Below, one piece after another: positions 34,792 through 46,799 of a DNA stretch of 64,000 nt. The notes under the pieces were generated by a model. That model was not told where the DNA came from. It was given only the letters and a program-made list of their open reading frames with translations, and made no database searches. This DNA comes from Adiantum capillus-veneris (lineage: Eukaryota > Streptophyta > Polypodiopsida > Polypodiales > Pteridaceae): contig CM043946.1 of NCBI GenBank assembly GCA_014529385.2, positions 38,328,058 through 38,392,057 of the forward strand, given 5' to 3'. A program made the translations under genes and the position numbers. The stretch's first letter is position 1. Every line of letters starts with the position of its first letter.

Positions 34792-35512
34792 TCTTCTTCG
34801 AGTACCTTCTGCTTCAAGCTTCAAGCTTCGAGATTCGGGATTACAGGTTGCAGGTTGTAGATTACAGGTTACAGGTTACAAGGACAGGCACAGGTACATG
34901 TGATACACACAGGTACAGGTAGCTAGAGTACAGTGATATACTAGCTTTGGTGTCACTTGCAGTTGTTATGGGTATGCATCACTTGGCCCCTGTTTGAGCG
35001 CATTGTTTGTTGGATTGTACATTACTTGTGGAAACTGTCATGGTATGCCTTTGTGGAGACATATATGGTTTTATTTGGCAGTCCCAGCCATTTCTGAGAC
35101 TTGGTCTGGAAGATAGTCATTTCTGAGACTTGACTATACGCGATTTGCATTAGCCTTCGTGTGAGGGTCGATAGCATGAGGTTTTATTGAGCTGGGGGAT
35201 TCTCAAATGTGGGGATCCTTTCGGTGATACAGGTAGTTGGAGCACCCTTTTTGTGACCTCGCCATAGGCTATGTACTAGTGAGTCCTACTTGATGCTCGG
35301 GTTCTATTGTTGACAGTTTATGCATACATATACAGTCTATATTTTGGGTTCCTACTGCTCTATTTCTGGGGAAACTCTGCCAAAATTTTTCCAAGTTATG
35401 ATGGCTAGTTTTTTGGTCTTTTGAGCCATTTATGCTGTTATGCTGCTGAAATTTTGGCAAAATCAGAGGTTAAGTCAGGTGTGCCTTCTTGGGAGTTTCA
35501 TGGTTGGCTTTA

Positions 35513-35731
35513 ATGGATGATCAAAATGGCCCTCAATTCACTCCATTTCATTTAACTCAAAGAATCCAGATAAATGTTCATGTGTCTAGGAAGATTTTTT
35601 TCCAGCAGCGCATAGTCTTTATGTTTGGGCCAAGAAGATTACGAGAGATCTTGGAATTTCCTTTGCCTGTTGTAATTCCGATGATCAACTATGAAAACTC
35701 ATTTGATGTGCATGTGTTTGTCCTTATCTAA
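35513..35731 (+). CDS. Tat-C pre-gag small ORF (72 aa), unknown function
   Basis: The chosen start is the ATG at 35513; the frame is open slightly further upstream from a TTG. The product contains KIFFQQR, FGPRRLREIL and SFDVHVFVLI before TAA. It is clearly related to two segments before gag in Tat-E (59348-59139 and 59129-58917), with the same length and the same C-terminal SFDVH(I/V)F ending. The shared protein sequence in two otherwise divergent elements argues for a real protein. Some Tat elements (Ogre) are known to carry an extra ORF before gag. No known domain was recognised. It lies about 100 bp before the gag ATG, in the same frame, separated by stops. Confidence 0.6.
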   Translation: MDDQNGPQFTPFHLTQRIQINVHVSRKIFFQQRIVFMFGPRRLREILEFPLPVVIPMINYENSFDVHVFVLI

Positions 35732-35833
35732 AGTTGAGCTCCATTGAAGTTTTTGGGGATTGGGTAGTCAAAAGTTTTGGGTTCTTGCACGTGTGTTCAA
35801 AGGGGTTCTCAAAGCATTGAAACTTGGGTAGCC

Positions 35834-38800
35834 ATGGCTTTCTCTTATCCGGAGTTTCATGGAAGAAGTGATGAAGATGTGGAAGAATTTTTGGAAAAGA
35901 TGGAGGTTGCCTGCATTAGCAACCATATTCATGACCCTACGCAAATGTTACGGCTTCTCCAAATTTGTTTGAAGAGTGATGCACGAGTTTGGTCCAAGGC
36001 ATTTGAAGAGGAGTTGCGTGCAGCGGATCCACCTGTAAGATTGAGTTGGGACAATCTAAGGCATGGATTGGAGGTGGAGTTTGTGAAGATAGAAGATCCT
36101 GACAAAGTGTGGCAAGAAGTACAAGGTTTGGTGCAGAAGGAAGGTGAGCCAGTAGATGCGTACATACGTAAGTCTTCATTGTCATGGGAGTGAATGTGCA
36201 AGGCCTTAGCACCACAGGTACCCCCGCCTTACATGATGAAGAAGGATAGGTTCTTGGCTGGTCTTTGGGAGAATATACGTTGGAGAGTGGAGCTAAAGAA
36301 GCCTAGGACATATGAAGATGCACTAGAGGTAGCAAGGAACAAAGAGTGAAAGTTGAGGAAAATGAGCCAGTTAGGGGTGGAGTCTTTGCCAATGAGGTCT
36401 GAATTTCAGTCTATAGAATCTTTACAAGGTCGCATGTCAGGGGTTCACCACGAACCAGTGGTTCCTGTTATAACTACTCAGGTTATGCCAGCAGTGGTCA
36501 CTACAGCAGTGCAAGATGATGACCTAAGGCAAGACATGAGGCAAATGGTAGATTTGATGAAGAATCTCAGCCTAAACATGCTAGGTCAAGTGGGAAATAA
36601 TCGAGGTCGAGGGAGGTATGAAAATCAGCCAGGAGGTGAAGAAAGACCTAGGAATGGTGTTGGACAAAGCAATGGTAGGTTTTGGAGGCAAACGCCCACC
36701 TGTTACAATTGTGGAGAGTTGGGTCACATCAGCCCGCAATGTGATAAGCCACCAAGGATGGGGGGAGACATGTATCCATTGCCAAGATAGGTGTTATCTA
36801 GGTCAAATGATTGTGGCATCGAAATTAAGGGAGACGAAGGAACCAGTGGACTGACCCAGGAGGAAAAAGGAAAGACAAAAGTGCTAAGTGTAGTCACCTT
36901 GGAGAAGGCATCAAAGCTAGAGGATACATTAATGATGCCTATTGGGAAGAGGACCACAGAGGAAAAGGAAGGAAGAAGTGCCCCAGGTCCTAGTAAGAAG
37001 AAAGGAAAGAGCCATGAAGGCGAAGATGTCAAGGCCAAGAGGAAAAGGAGAGCTCGTCGAAAGTTTCATGTTTCAGATTTTCCACTAGGGGATGGGCAAT
37101 TAAGCTATGACTTGAAGGAGGATCTGACGAGCAGGAAGGCAGATGTTACTTTTGGGCAGCTTATAGAGATGGTGCCTAAGCTAAAGCGACAGTGGAAGAG
37201 AATGGTTAACCCAATGGAGAAAGAGCCAGAGAGAGGTTCAGTAAAGGTGTTGGCAATGGATGAGCTACCAGACATTTGTCCAATAGTAGATGTGTGGCAT
37301 AAAAGGAAAAATTTGGGACAAGGTTATGTGGATGGCGGAGCCCAAATATGCGTCATAACACACTCATGCGTTGAGAAGATGGGTCTCATAGTGGCTGGGG
37401 TGTCAGGGTTTCGGATTAGATTGGCAAACCATCAAAAAGTAAAATGCTTGGGTGTTGTAAAGAGCTTAGAAGTGGAGGCATATGATGCAAAGGCAGTGGT
37501 TGATTTTCATGTGATGCCAGCAGGGTTGGGAGCATATCCTATTATACTGGGTAGACCATGGTTACGTGCAGTGGGAGCTGTTCAAGATTGGCGACATGGT
37601 ACGATTAGCCTCTATGGAAAGACAGGTACCAAAAAGCTTTATAATATGGACACAAGGAAACGATTAGAGGAGCTTTATGAAGATGAGGATGAGTCTAGTG
37701 ATGAAGACTCTTCCACGGTGATAGATGAGGACAGTGATAGCACTACCAGCAGTGATGAGGATGCTGATGTTGCATTTCTTTTGATGGACAAAGGAATCTA
37801 GGAGTTTGGTTTAGTTGCATTTGCGAATGAGGTTGAACATGAAAGTGAAGGGCCTTATGAAGTGATTGAAGGGCTGATGCAAACCAAGGTTGAGTTGTCA
37901 AAGAAACAGGAATTGATGACACAAATGATCAGTGGAGACCTCTCAACTATGGAGAAGGATATATATTTGCACATGTTGGCTAGTTTTCCTGATTTGTTCA
38001 TTACTTCATATGAAGAGATCAGAGGGTTCAAGGGTGAAGAGATGCATATAGAGCTGAAAGAAGGTGCTAAACCAGTGCGTCAAAGGCTAAGAAGGATGGG
38101 TCAAGAGAAAATGGAAGCCTTGCGAGAAGAGGTGGACAAGTTATTGAAGGCAGGGTTCATAGTCCCTGTGGAGACCACAGAATGGGTGAGTCCAGTTGTA
38201 GTCAGTCCAAAGAAGGATGGGAAGTGGAGAATTTGTGTAGATTTTAAACCCTTAAATGTAGCCACTAAGAAGAACCCATATCCTCTTCCATTCATTGATC
38301 AGATCTTGGATTCAGTGGCAGGTTATGAGAGGTACAATGTGTGTGATGATTTTTTAGGCTATTTTCAATTGAAGATTGCTCTTAAAGACCGCACAAAGAC
38401 AACTTTTATTACGCCATGGGGCTGCTATTGCTACACAGTATTGCCATTTGGGTTGTCAAATGGACCTTCCTTCTATCAAGAGAGAGCAAATAGGGTGTTG
38501 GAACCATTCATTGGTAGTTGTGTTAAAGCTTTTATGGATGACTTCTGTGTTTATAGCAGTAGGGCTGAACACTATGAGAAGCTGCAGATGGTATTGGATC
38601 GATATGATGAATGTGGAGTACAACTAAATCCAAAGAAATGTCATCTAACACAGCCAAGGGTGAAGTTATTGGGCCACATGGTGTCAGAAAATGGCATTGA
38701 GGCTGATCCAGACAAGGTTAAGTCTATTATTCTTCTTCCATCATCTACGAGTACGAAGCAATTGGTAACCTTTATACACAAAGTGAAGTACATGGCAAGG

Positions 38801-41187
38801 TTTATTCCATTTTCTTCTCAGATCCTTTATCCATTACAACAAGTGGCAAAGCATGATCCATTGCAATGGGATGACAAGTGTGAAGAAGTGTTTCAAGAGG
38901 TGAAAGAGGTGTTAGGGGGTTTGTCAGCCATGCAGGCTCCTGATTGGGAGAAAGTTTTTTATGTAAATCCCTCAGTAGGGGATGATGCCATTGGAGCCAT
39001 GCTATTGCAAAAGGGGAAGGGCAGCCATTATATGAGGCCAGTGTATTGTGCAAGCCGAGTGAAGTTGGTAGCGGAGAGAAAGTTCTCGGAAGTAGAGCTA
39101 GTGATGGCCAGTGTAATATTTGCTTGTCGACGATTTCGTCATTACTTGCTACGACGGCCTTTTGTTTTCTTGACGAGTTATGCCTTTTTGACATAGTTAA
39201 TTAATGGTACTAACATGTCAAATGTGGTGAAGAAATGGGTAATTGAGCTGCAAGAGTTTGAGTTCTCTTTTCCAGTGGAAGATAGTACAAGGGCTACTCT
39301 AGCTGATTTGTTGACCTACAAGGAGAATCCCCTTATTGTTAAGGAAGAGGTGGTGAGAAAGGTAGTTGAAGAAGTGCCACAGATCAGCAATGCACATGTG
39401 TTGTTCTTTGATGGTTCATACAGAAAGAGCCATGATGCAGCTTCAGGGGGTATAGCACTTTATGATCCAGAGGGGAAGCTAGGATGCAAGAGAGGGTTCA
39501 AATTGGATGCTCATAGTAACAATGAGGCTGAATATGCTACTCTGGAAGCCGGATTACACATTTGTTTGAAGCATGGGGTTCGAAGGTTGAGCATAAAAGG
39601 TGATGCCTTGTTAGTGGGGAAGCAAGTGCTGGGTGTGTGGAAGAGCAAGAACACCTCATTGAAGGAAATGTGCTTCAGAATTAAAGGCCTGTTAAAAAAG
39701 TTCAAAGCATGGATCATCAGACACATTGAACGTGCTCTAAATAGAGAGGCACATGAAGCAGCTCAAGGCATGATTGGGGAGCTATTTGTGTTGAGGACCA
39801 CTTTACCTCTTTATCATGGCCGGGAAAGTTTGGATCAAGAAGAGGAGTTTTTGCTAACAGGAATCATTCCAAAGGAGATTCAGAAGTCTAAGAAGTATGG
39901 CTTTGTGCGTAGAGCATACAGGTACAAATTGATTGGTGATGTCTTATACATGAAAGGGGATGATCTCGTGTTGAGACGTGTACCTTGGCGGGAGGAGCTT
40001 TACAGAGTGTTGGAAGAGAATCATGAAGGCGCATGTGGTGGCCATTTTGCTCTAAAGATCACCTTGCATAAGATTTTGCAAGAGGGGTATGTATGGCCTA
40101 ATTTGCACAAGGATGTTCACCATTGGTGTAGGTCTTGCAATAGGTGTCAAGCATTTGGGAAGAGAGTGTTGAAGCCAGAGCTATGAAAAACCATTATGGC
40201 ATTTGATGTGTTTGAAAAGTGGGGGATTGATGCAATAGGCCCGTTACCTATCACAAGCAGGGGCAAAAGCTATATTTTGACGGCAGTGGACTATCTTTCT
40301 AGATGGGCAGAGGCTATAGCAGTAAAACAGATCACTGCAAAGGATGTGGCAAAATTTGTGTATGATGAAATATGTTGCTAGTTTGGGGTGCCACTGGAGC
40401 TACTTTCAGATAAGGGGCCTGGCTTTAGAGCTAAACTGCTAGATTTTTTATGTGCAAAGATGAAGATTAGGCACCAGCATACCACTCCTTATTACCCACA
40501 GTGTAATGGCTTAAATGAAAGATTCAATGGTGAGTTGGTACAGATTCTTTCGAAAGTGACAGAGCACCAAGGAAAGAATTGGGATTTGGAATTCCTAGTG
40601 CATTATGGGCTTACCATACTTCGGTGAAGACAGGTACAGGGTTTACTCCATTTCATTTGGTGTATGGAAAAGAAGCACTATTTCCTGTGGAAGTAGAGTT
40701 GCCTGCGGTCAAGATGTTAGAGAAGTTGCTTGGGCCGCCTAGTGATGCATTCGAAGAGAGGCTCTTGCAACTACAAGAGGTTCAGCTGGATAGGATGAGT
40801 GCATTGGAACATTATGGGCAGATGCAAGATAGGGCTTTAGCAAAGATAAATGAAAAGGTCAAAAGTAAGGGTATCAAGAAGCATGATTTGGTTTTGCGCT
40901 ACAACAGTAAGCTGGACAACACCTTCCAAAATAAGTTTCAAATTAAGTGGGAAGGCCCTTTCAAGGTAGTGGAGTGTTTTCCAAATGGCACATATCAGCT
41001 GGCTAACCTGGATGGTGTTCTACATAAGTCAAGGGTAAATGGATTGCGTCTTAAATTGTATCACGCTAGATTGATGACGGTGGAGCAAGATGAACTGTCT
41101 GTGGAGCAAGCAATGTTGGTCAAGGATGAGGAGACCTGTGATGCCGCGAGTCTCATATCGCTCTTTGCTGCTGCTGATCATGAATGA
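35834..41187 (+). pseudogene. Tat-C gag-pol polyprotein
   Basis: The start is the ATG at 35834 (MAFSYPEFHGRS, matching the Tat-E gag start). In one frame follow the gag core, the knuckle CYNCGELGHISPQC (about 36695-36740), and a protease with D-G-G-A instead of D-S-G-A plus IILGRPWL. Next come RT with AFMDDFCVYS, the first RNase H, and the second RNase H (LFFDGSYRKS, SNNEAEYATLEAGL). The integrase has its zinc region (HEGACGGHF..CRSCNRCQ) and catalytic residues in WGIDAIGP, LSDKGPGF and NGLNERFN. In-frame stops lie at 36191, 36348, 36788, 37799, 39194, 40184 and 40379, and a one-base shift near 40590 leads into the C-terminal domain ending at 41187. All the stops are TAG or TGA. Confidence 0.9.
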
Positions 41188-41215
41188 TCTAGCAGGCTAG
41201 GGGATCGGCAAATTA

Positions 41216-41971
41216 TGTGAGGAGTTTTTTGGAGCAAGGGATTGCACATATGTACATATACATGCATGGTGCATCAAATAAAGAATTGCCCATTTTTCAG
41301 AGCCAGGTTGTTACGTGGGGCCCACATGTGTACAGGTAGGACAGGGTGTACATAGTGTATCGATTTTCACTATTACCAGTACCACTGTGTTTTTTCTACA
41401 ATAAGGAGGAGTTGGTAGCGCGTAAAACTTCTTGAGGAAGCTATCCGCGGGCCGACGACATGAGGTAAGCAGGTGTGTTTTTGGGGTTTTTGGAGCCTGT
41501 TTTGGCCGTAAACTGCTCATCCGAGGTCGGATTTGAGCACTTTGACATTGTAGACTGGGGTTTTGAGCCGTTCCGGCCGCGATGGCGCTGTCCATTTTGC
41601 CAAATTCCTCACTCTTTTCCTGTTGTTTTTCTGTGTAAGTTTCTCCTATGAGTGAAGTTTCTGCTCTAGTTTGTGATTGTATCTGGCTTATTTTACCCAT
41701 ATTGTGTGAGCTATTTGCCCCATTGGTGTTGGACCAAACTCAATTGTATCTAAACATCAGAAATTCTCCTCTTTTGAGCTGAGTTTTTTGGGTGTGTGTG
41801 TGTGTGTGTGTGTCTATGTGGAGTGGGCAAGTGGATAGTCTCTCTCCTCTCACTCCAGAGGTGTGTTCCCTGTCTAAGCTGAGTGGTGCCCCATAGTGTG
41901 TGTGTGTATCTTCCCAAGAGTGTGTGTCGGGTCGTTATAGAGGTGTTGTGTGTGTTTTCATCCCGCTCACA
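41216..41971 (+). repeat. Tat-C 3' LTR
   Basis: It starts TGTGAGGAGTTTTTTGGAGC after a purine-rich GGCTAGGGGATCGG stretch and ends CCGCTCACA. It differs from the 5' LTR at scattered bases and in the TG tract and lacks a short piece near 41875. Confidence 0.9.
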
Positions 41972-43731
41972 ACGCTAGTGGTGAACAATTAGGTTGTGTT
42001 TTGACACAAGAAGGAAGAGTGGTTGCATATGAGTCTAGGAAATTAAGACGACATGAATTGAACTATGCAACACATGATCTAGAATTGCTTGCTATTGTTC
42101 ATGCATTGAAACATTGGCATCATCTTTTTCTTGGTGTCAAATTTGAATTGCGTACTAATCATCAAAGCTTGAAGTATATTTTCACTCAGCCATTGTTAAA
42201 CAACAGACAAAGGAGATGGATTGAATTGCTGGCTAAGTATGATTTTGATTTGAAGTATTTGTGTGGAAAAGAAAATAAAGCTGCAGATGCATTGAGTCGT
42301 AGGCCCATGTGTAATTTGTTGACTGTTGCGCGGTCTAATTTGATTGATGATATGCATGGTGAAGTTGAAAATGATTCCTTTTATATGCCTATTTTGAAAT
42401 TCTTGCGTATAAGGGAAATCTGTATTATTATGACCGCTTGTGTATTCCTGCAAATTCTACTTTTAAGAGTCAAAAATTCTGCATGAGTGTCATAATTCAC
42501 CTTTTTCTGGTCATCCTGGATTGAATAAGACATATGAAAAGATTAAAAGTTCATTCTTTTGGCTGCGTATGAAATTGGATGTTAAGAATTATGTGCGTGA
42601 TTGCTTTCAATGTCAACAAGTTAAGATTGAGCATAAGAGGATGCCTGGTGACCTTCAACTCTTAGACATTCCTTTACAGAAGTGGGAGTGTATATCCATG
42701 GACTTTATCATTAGACTTCCTATTACTTGTGGAGGGTATGATTCGATCTTTGTGGTGGTAGATAGACTCACAAAACAAGCTCACTTCTTTCCTGTAAAAA
42801 TAATTGATACTGCATTGACCATTGCACGCTTGTTTGTGAAAGAGATATTTTGTTTGTATGGTATGCCTAAGAGTATAGTGTCTGACAGAGATTCTAAGTT
42901 CACTTCTCATTTCTGGAGAGAAACTTTTGACTCTATAGGTACCCAGTTACGCATGTCTACTGCTTTCCATCCTCAAACAAATGGGGAAACGGAGAGAGTG
43001 AATCGTATTTTAGAAGATATGTTATGAATGTATGTCAATGAAAACCAATCTAATTGGAATGAATATCTGCCTTTGGTTGAATTTGCATATAATAATTCAT
43101 ATCATTCATCTATTAGGATGACTCCGTTTGAGGCAATGTATGGCTAAACTGTGCCACACCTATTAATTTTCTTAACTCGAGGAATAAGATAGAACTGTCA
43201 CGTGAGATGCTTGAGAAAATGGATAGCGAGTTGGCCAAAATCAGGGGGAATATTAGAGAAGCTCAAAAGAGATATAAATTGTATTATGACAAGAAACATT
43301 GTGTTGTGGAGTATGAAACTGGTGATATGGTTTTCTTAAAGGTTATTCCTGAGAAGTCTCATTTGGTTCTTGGAACGGATAGAAGATTGTCTCCACGATT
43401 TGCTAGGCCATTTAAAATTTTGAAGCGCATTGATTCATTAGATTACAAATCGGAATTGCCTTCTCATGTTAAAGTGCATGCTGTATTTCATGTGAGTTTA
43501 TTGAAAAAAGTATATTCGTAATGTGCATCATGTTTTACAGGACAACTCTAAGTTGAAAGATGACGGACCATTGACTGTAGAACCAGACTTAGTGCTCGAT
43601 AGGCATGTTAAACATCTGAGAAGTAGAGACATTGTGAAAGTTTTGGTCAGTAGCATAACTATCCAGTAGAGGATGCATCATGGGTTGATCTTAGTGTTTT
43701 TCAAAGAGAATTTCCCTCCTTCCAACTCTGA
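41972..43731 (+). pseudogene. chromo-B RNase H, integrase and chromodomain
   Basis: Resumes after Tat-C with ASGEQLGCVLTQEGRVVAYE, HELNYATHDLELLAIVHAL and ENKAADALSRRP (RNase H). A frameshift near 42484 leads to the integrase zinc region (HPGLNKTYEKI..CFQCQQ). The core keeps Asp in SMDFIIRLP and SDRDSKFTSHF and Glu in NGETERVNRI. Stops follow at about 43025 and 43145. The C-terminal block (GDMVFLKVIPE) leads to a chromodomain split by a frameshift: LTVEPDLVLDRHVKHLRSRD, then PVEDASWVDLSVFQREFPSF and TGA at 43729. Chromodomains on such integrases are known to direct insertion to particular chromatin. Confidence 0.88.
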
Positions 43732-43760
43732 GGACAGAGTTAATTTTGATAAGGGGAGAA

Positions 43761-44915
43761 TGTTATAGGACTAATTTTTGAAGTTCTTAAAGTAAAAAAT
43801 AAAATAAAATGTAGTAGGACATATCTTTCGTTTAGCACGATTTGAAAGATTGTTGAATAGTAATTAAATAGAGCTTATATGAATGAGTTTGAGATATTAA
43901 AAGAGAACCTATATTCTTTTTTTAAATAATACACTAGAGACATATTTGATAAAAATTAATGAATAATAGATAGTTTGTCTATGAATAGAAAATTGAGATT
44001 TTTATTAATATCAGTGTTTTATATTTATGTGTTTTAGTTCAAAATGCATGGGTAGGCTTAAAATAAGTTGAAAAAGTAGTGGAGACCCAAAAATAGAGGT
44101 TTTATGAGTTGCGACCTAAAAGTTGCATTTTTAGCCAAAGAAAGACGTTTTTCACAATTCTGTCCACGTTGCCTTGTAGAACAGGCCTATTCGTGTCGTT
44201 TTGAGTACCTGGATTGCTCTTTTCTGAGTTTGTTTGTAAAAGTTATGATGAAAACAAACAGAAGGCAGCAGCAGTGTAGTATATACAGGGACATGCAGAC
44301 ATACAACAACATACAACTCTCCCTGCTATCAACCAAGAAGTGGATTTGTTTCTTCATGGAAGAATATTGCAATTGAGATTATGAAGGTACATGATTATGT
44401 TTTTTTACTTTGATTATCATGTTGAATTGGTTGCACGAGTATGTTCTTTTGGCTATTTTGTAGGCAATGCAGAAATCAATGTGTGAAATAGGATCGGTGC
44501 AAAGTGTCATGATAAAAATCTAACCTTTACGGATCGCTTAGCGATCATGTTCTTATCTTATTCTTGCAGGTATACTTGGTGCAAAAATCGAGTTGATTGA
44601 ACACCTAAAAAGCGGCTATTTTGAGAAGTCGCAAGCTTTTCGAGGAAAAGAAAGATAAAAGCACGATGGGTGGTGCATTTGGGGACCATTCAGAGATATC
44701 CTCTTCTACGAGTGCGAGTGTGAGTGCGAGTGAGACGCTGCATGCAAGCGGACTGAAGCTCGGGGGTGGTCGGGAGGTTCGAGCTGTGTACAATGGAGTG
44801 CGCCCATATATTCCATTGCTCCTCTGTTGTATCAAAACTCTGCAAAAATCCATCAATACAAAGATCTCTTTCTCTATCTTTTGCTGTCTATCTCTATTAT
44901 TTTGTTCCTTTGACA
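43761..44915 (+). repeat. chromo-B 3' LTR
   Basis: It starts TGTTATAGGACTAA directly after the polypurine tract AAGGGGAGAA and ends CCTTTGACA. It aligns along its length with 30567-31753 with scattered substitutions. Confidence 0.9.
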
Positions 44916-46299
44916 ATTTCAAAGGTGGAAAGCCTTTGTGGAGATGAAGCAGGTACCAAAGTTAAATGCCTTAGATCTGAGAATGGAGGTGAGTATTGAA
45001 GCCAAGCTTTTGAAAGCTGTTGTGCTAGCAATGGAATTCGAAGGCAAAAGACAACCCGAAGGATACCTCAACAAAATGGGATTTTGAAAAGGATGAATAG
45101 GACAATCATGGAGCAAGCATGAAGCATGCGGCTACATGCAGCCTTGGGGGGTTCACCATTCAATACCCCCTATATAACGTGTGTTCGTAGGGTATTAAAA
45201 TAAACCCTCTTTTTAACATGTCTGAATGAATAAAATGACCCCTTATTTTGGGAAATTTTTCCAAAATTGAATATAAAACCTCCTTATTTTAATGTATCTC
45301 TATTAAATTTCCTAAATATTTTGCATTTTTTAAAGCCCCTCTTTTTGAACTCACATTATACATTAACATGATTACATAGTGCACCCCTCGAGCATGCAGC
45401 TTACCACTTAAACTTTGGGCGAAAGCAGTAAGTACGTATGTGTACTTAATCAACCGGTCACCCTCAACGGCATTGGATGGGGGAGTTCCAGAGGATGCAT
45501 GGATAGGTAAACCGGTGAATTATTCATTTCTCAAAGTGTTTGGGTGTGAGGCTTTCATGCACATAGATAGAAGCCTAAGGTCAAAGCTAGATGCAAAGTC
45601 CAAAAAGTGTTTCTTCATTGGAAATGGAGAAGGTGACTTTGGGTATCACCTATGGAATCCTGAAGATGGTAAAATATTTAGAAGAAGGGATGTAATTTTC
45701 AATGAACAAAATATGTACAAAGATTACTTGGAAAGAAAACAAGCAAAACAAAGAGGTGATAAGTACATGGAACTTGAGAATGATGAAGACTCAAGGAGTG
45801 CAAACGGTTACAATGAACAATAACGTCAACCAAATGAGGAGCCTCAACCTATTCCCCAAAGATCTATAAGAGAAAGTAGACCTCTAAAAACGTTAATTCC
45901 TTCTTTCAACCATCTCTTGACCTCAGATTCTGGAGAGCCAGAATCATACGAGGAAGCTATGCAACACGAATCCAAAGAAGAATGGATAAACAACATGCAA
46001 GTAGACATGGACTCATTACATCGCAACCAAACATGGGAGTTCGTTGAGTTGCCTAAAGGTAATTGGGAACTTCAGAACAAATGGGTGTACAAGCTGAAGG
46101 AAGAAGAAGGTGGGAAGAAAAGGTACAAGTCTAGGCTTGTGGTAAAAGGGTTTTCTCAGAAGATAGGTATTGACTTCAATGAAATATTTTGTCATGTTGT
46201 AAAAATGAACTCAATTAGGCATGTCTTAAGCCTTGTGGCTATTCATGATTTAAATCTCAAGAAAATGGATGTAAAGACATCATTCCCTCATGATGACTT
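44916..46299 (+). pseudogene. copia-A integrase (rest) and first part of RT
   Basis: Resumes with R-W-K and GTKVKCLRSENGGEY, where the second catalytic Asp is Glu. Then comes PQQNGILKRMNRTIMEQA, where the catalytic Glu is Lys. The MITE interrupts at 45146. After it YVYLINRSPSTALDGGVPED, FLKVFGCEAFMHID and the copia connector continue to a TAA at about 45821. The RT begins with SYEEAMQHESKEEWINNMQV, ELPKGNWELQNKWVYKLK and IDFNEIFCHVVKMNSIR, ending at KMDVKTSFPHDD where LARD-D is inserted. Confidence 0.88.
45146..45392. mobile_element. MITE-like element, copy 1, in the copia-A integrase
   Basis: 247 bp. The ends are imperfect inverted repeats: GGGGTTCACCAT at 45148-45159 against GGGGTGCACTAT on the other strand of 45376-45387 (10 of 12). 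It is flanked by CATGCAGCCTT (45135-45145) and CATGCAGCTT (45393-45402), a target duplication of about 10 bp with one gap. Inside are four spaced words like ACCCCTTATTTT. No coding frame. The flanking copia sequence joins cleanly in frame when the element is removed. The superfamily is unclear. Confidence 0.7.
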
Positions 46300-46786
46300 T
46301 GTTATAGAATTGACATTTTATTATTTATTGCAGCTGACACGTGGAAAAGGCTTGACAGAGCTAAGCTATTGCAAAAAATACCATATTTTATGTACATTTT
46401 ATTATTCAAGTGCTCTTTATGAGCTTTGGCCATTTATGACCGGTTGGCCAGTTTGTAACCAATTTGACCATTCAAGAAATCTATATAACAAATATGTGCA
46501 AGAGGGAAATGGTCACTCTTGCACGGGGGGAGATTGCACTCACTGCTTGCGTTGTTCTTCTCCCCTCTTCCCTCTTCTCTCTCGTCGTGCCGGTGTAGCA
46601 CTCCGCTCTAGGAGGTGCGCCTGCAGGCTTCCTTTCTCTCTCTCCCGCCCTCTATCTCTCTCTGTTCGCGTATATCATCAATTATGTGCTCGTGGATTCG
46701 CCAGGTATGGAGATTTGTCCGTTTTACGGCTTGTAGTATATTGTTTTTCGGTATTTTGCAGGGCAGCCACGCATCCCATTGTAGCA
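46300..46786 (+). repeat. LARD-D 5' LTR
   Basis: It starts TGTTATAGAATTGACA and ends CCATTGTAGCA, with a CT-rich middle. It matches 51765-52251 base for base in length. Confidence 0.92.
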
Positions 46787-46787
46787 G

Positions 46788-46799
46788 TGGTATTAGAGC
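46788..46799 (+). other. primer-binding site, Met tRNA with one change
   Basis: TGGTATTAGAGC, one C-to-T change from the standard TGGTATCAGAGC, one base after the LTR. Confidence 0.88.

Larger units (their letters stand above)
33998..41971 (+). mobile_element. Tat-C: Ty3/gypsy Tat-type element nested in chromo-B
   Basis: LTRs at 33998-34767 and 41216-41971, an unusual primer-binding site at 34774, a pre-gag frame, and gag, protease, RT, RNase H, a second RNase H and integrase in one direction. The second RNase H between the connection domain and integrase is the mark of the Tat lineage. The flanks share ACGC. The host chromo-B RNase H resumes at 41972. Seven in-frame stops and one frameshift make Tat-C inactive as it stands. 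Confidence 0.9.
30567..44915 (+). mobile_element. chromo-B: Ty3/gypsy chromovirus, interrupted by Tat-C
   Basis: LTRs at 30567-31753 and 43761-44915, a Met-tRNA primer-binding site, a polypurine tract AAGGGGAGAA right before the 3' LTR, and 5-bp flanks ATTTA/ATTTC (four of five equal). The domain order RT, RNase H, integrase, chromodomain identifies a chromovirus. Without the inserted Tat-C (7974 bp) it is about 6.4 kb. It lies in the copia-A integrase between codons for S-I-F and R-W-K. Confidence 0.9.
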
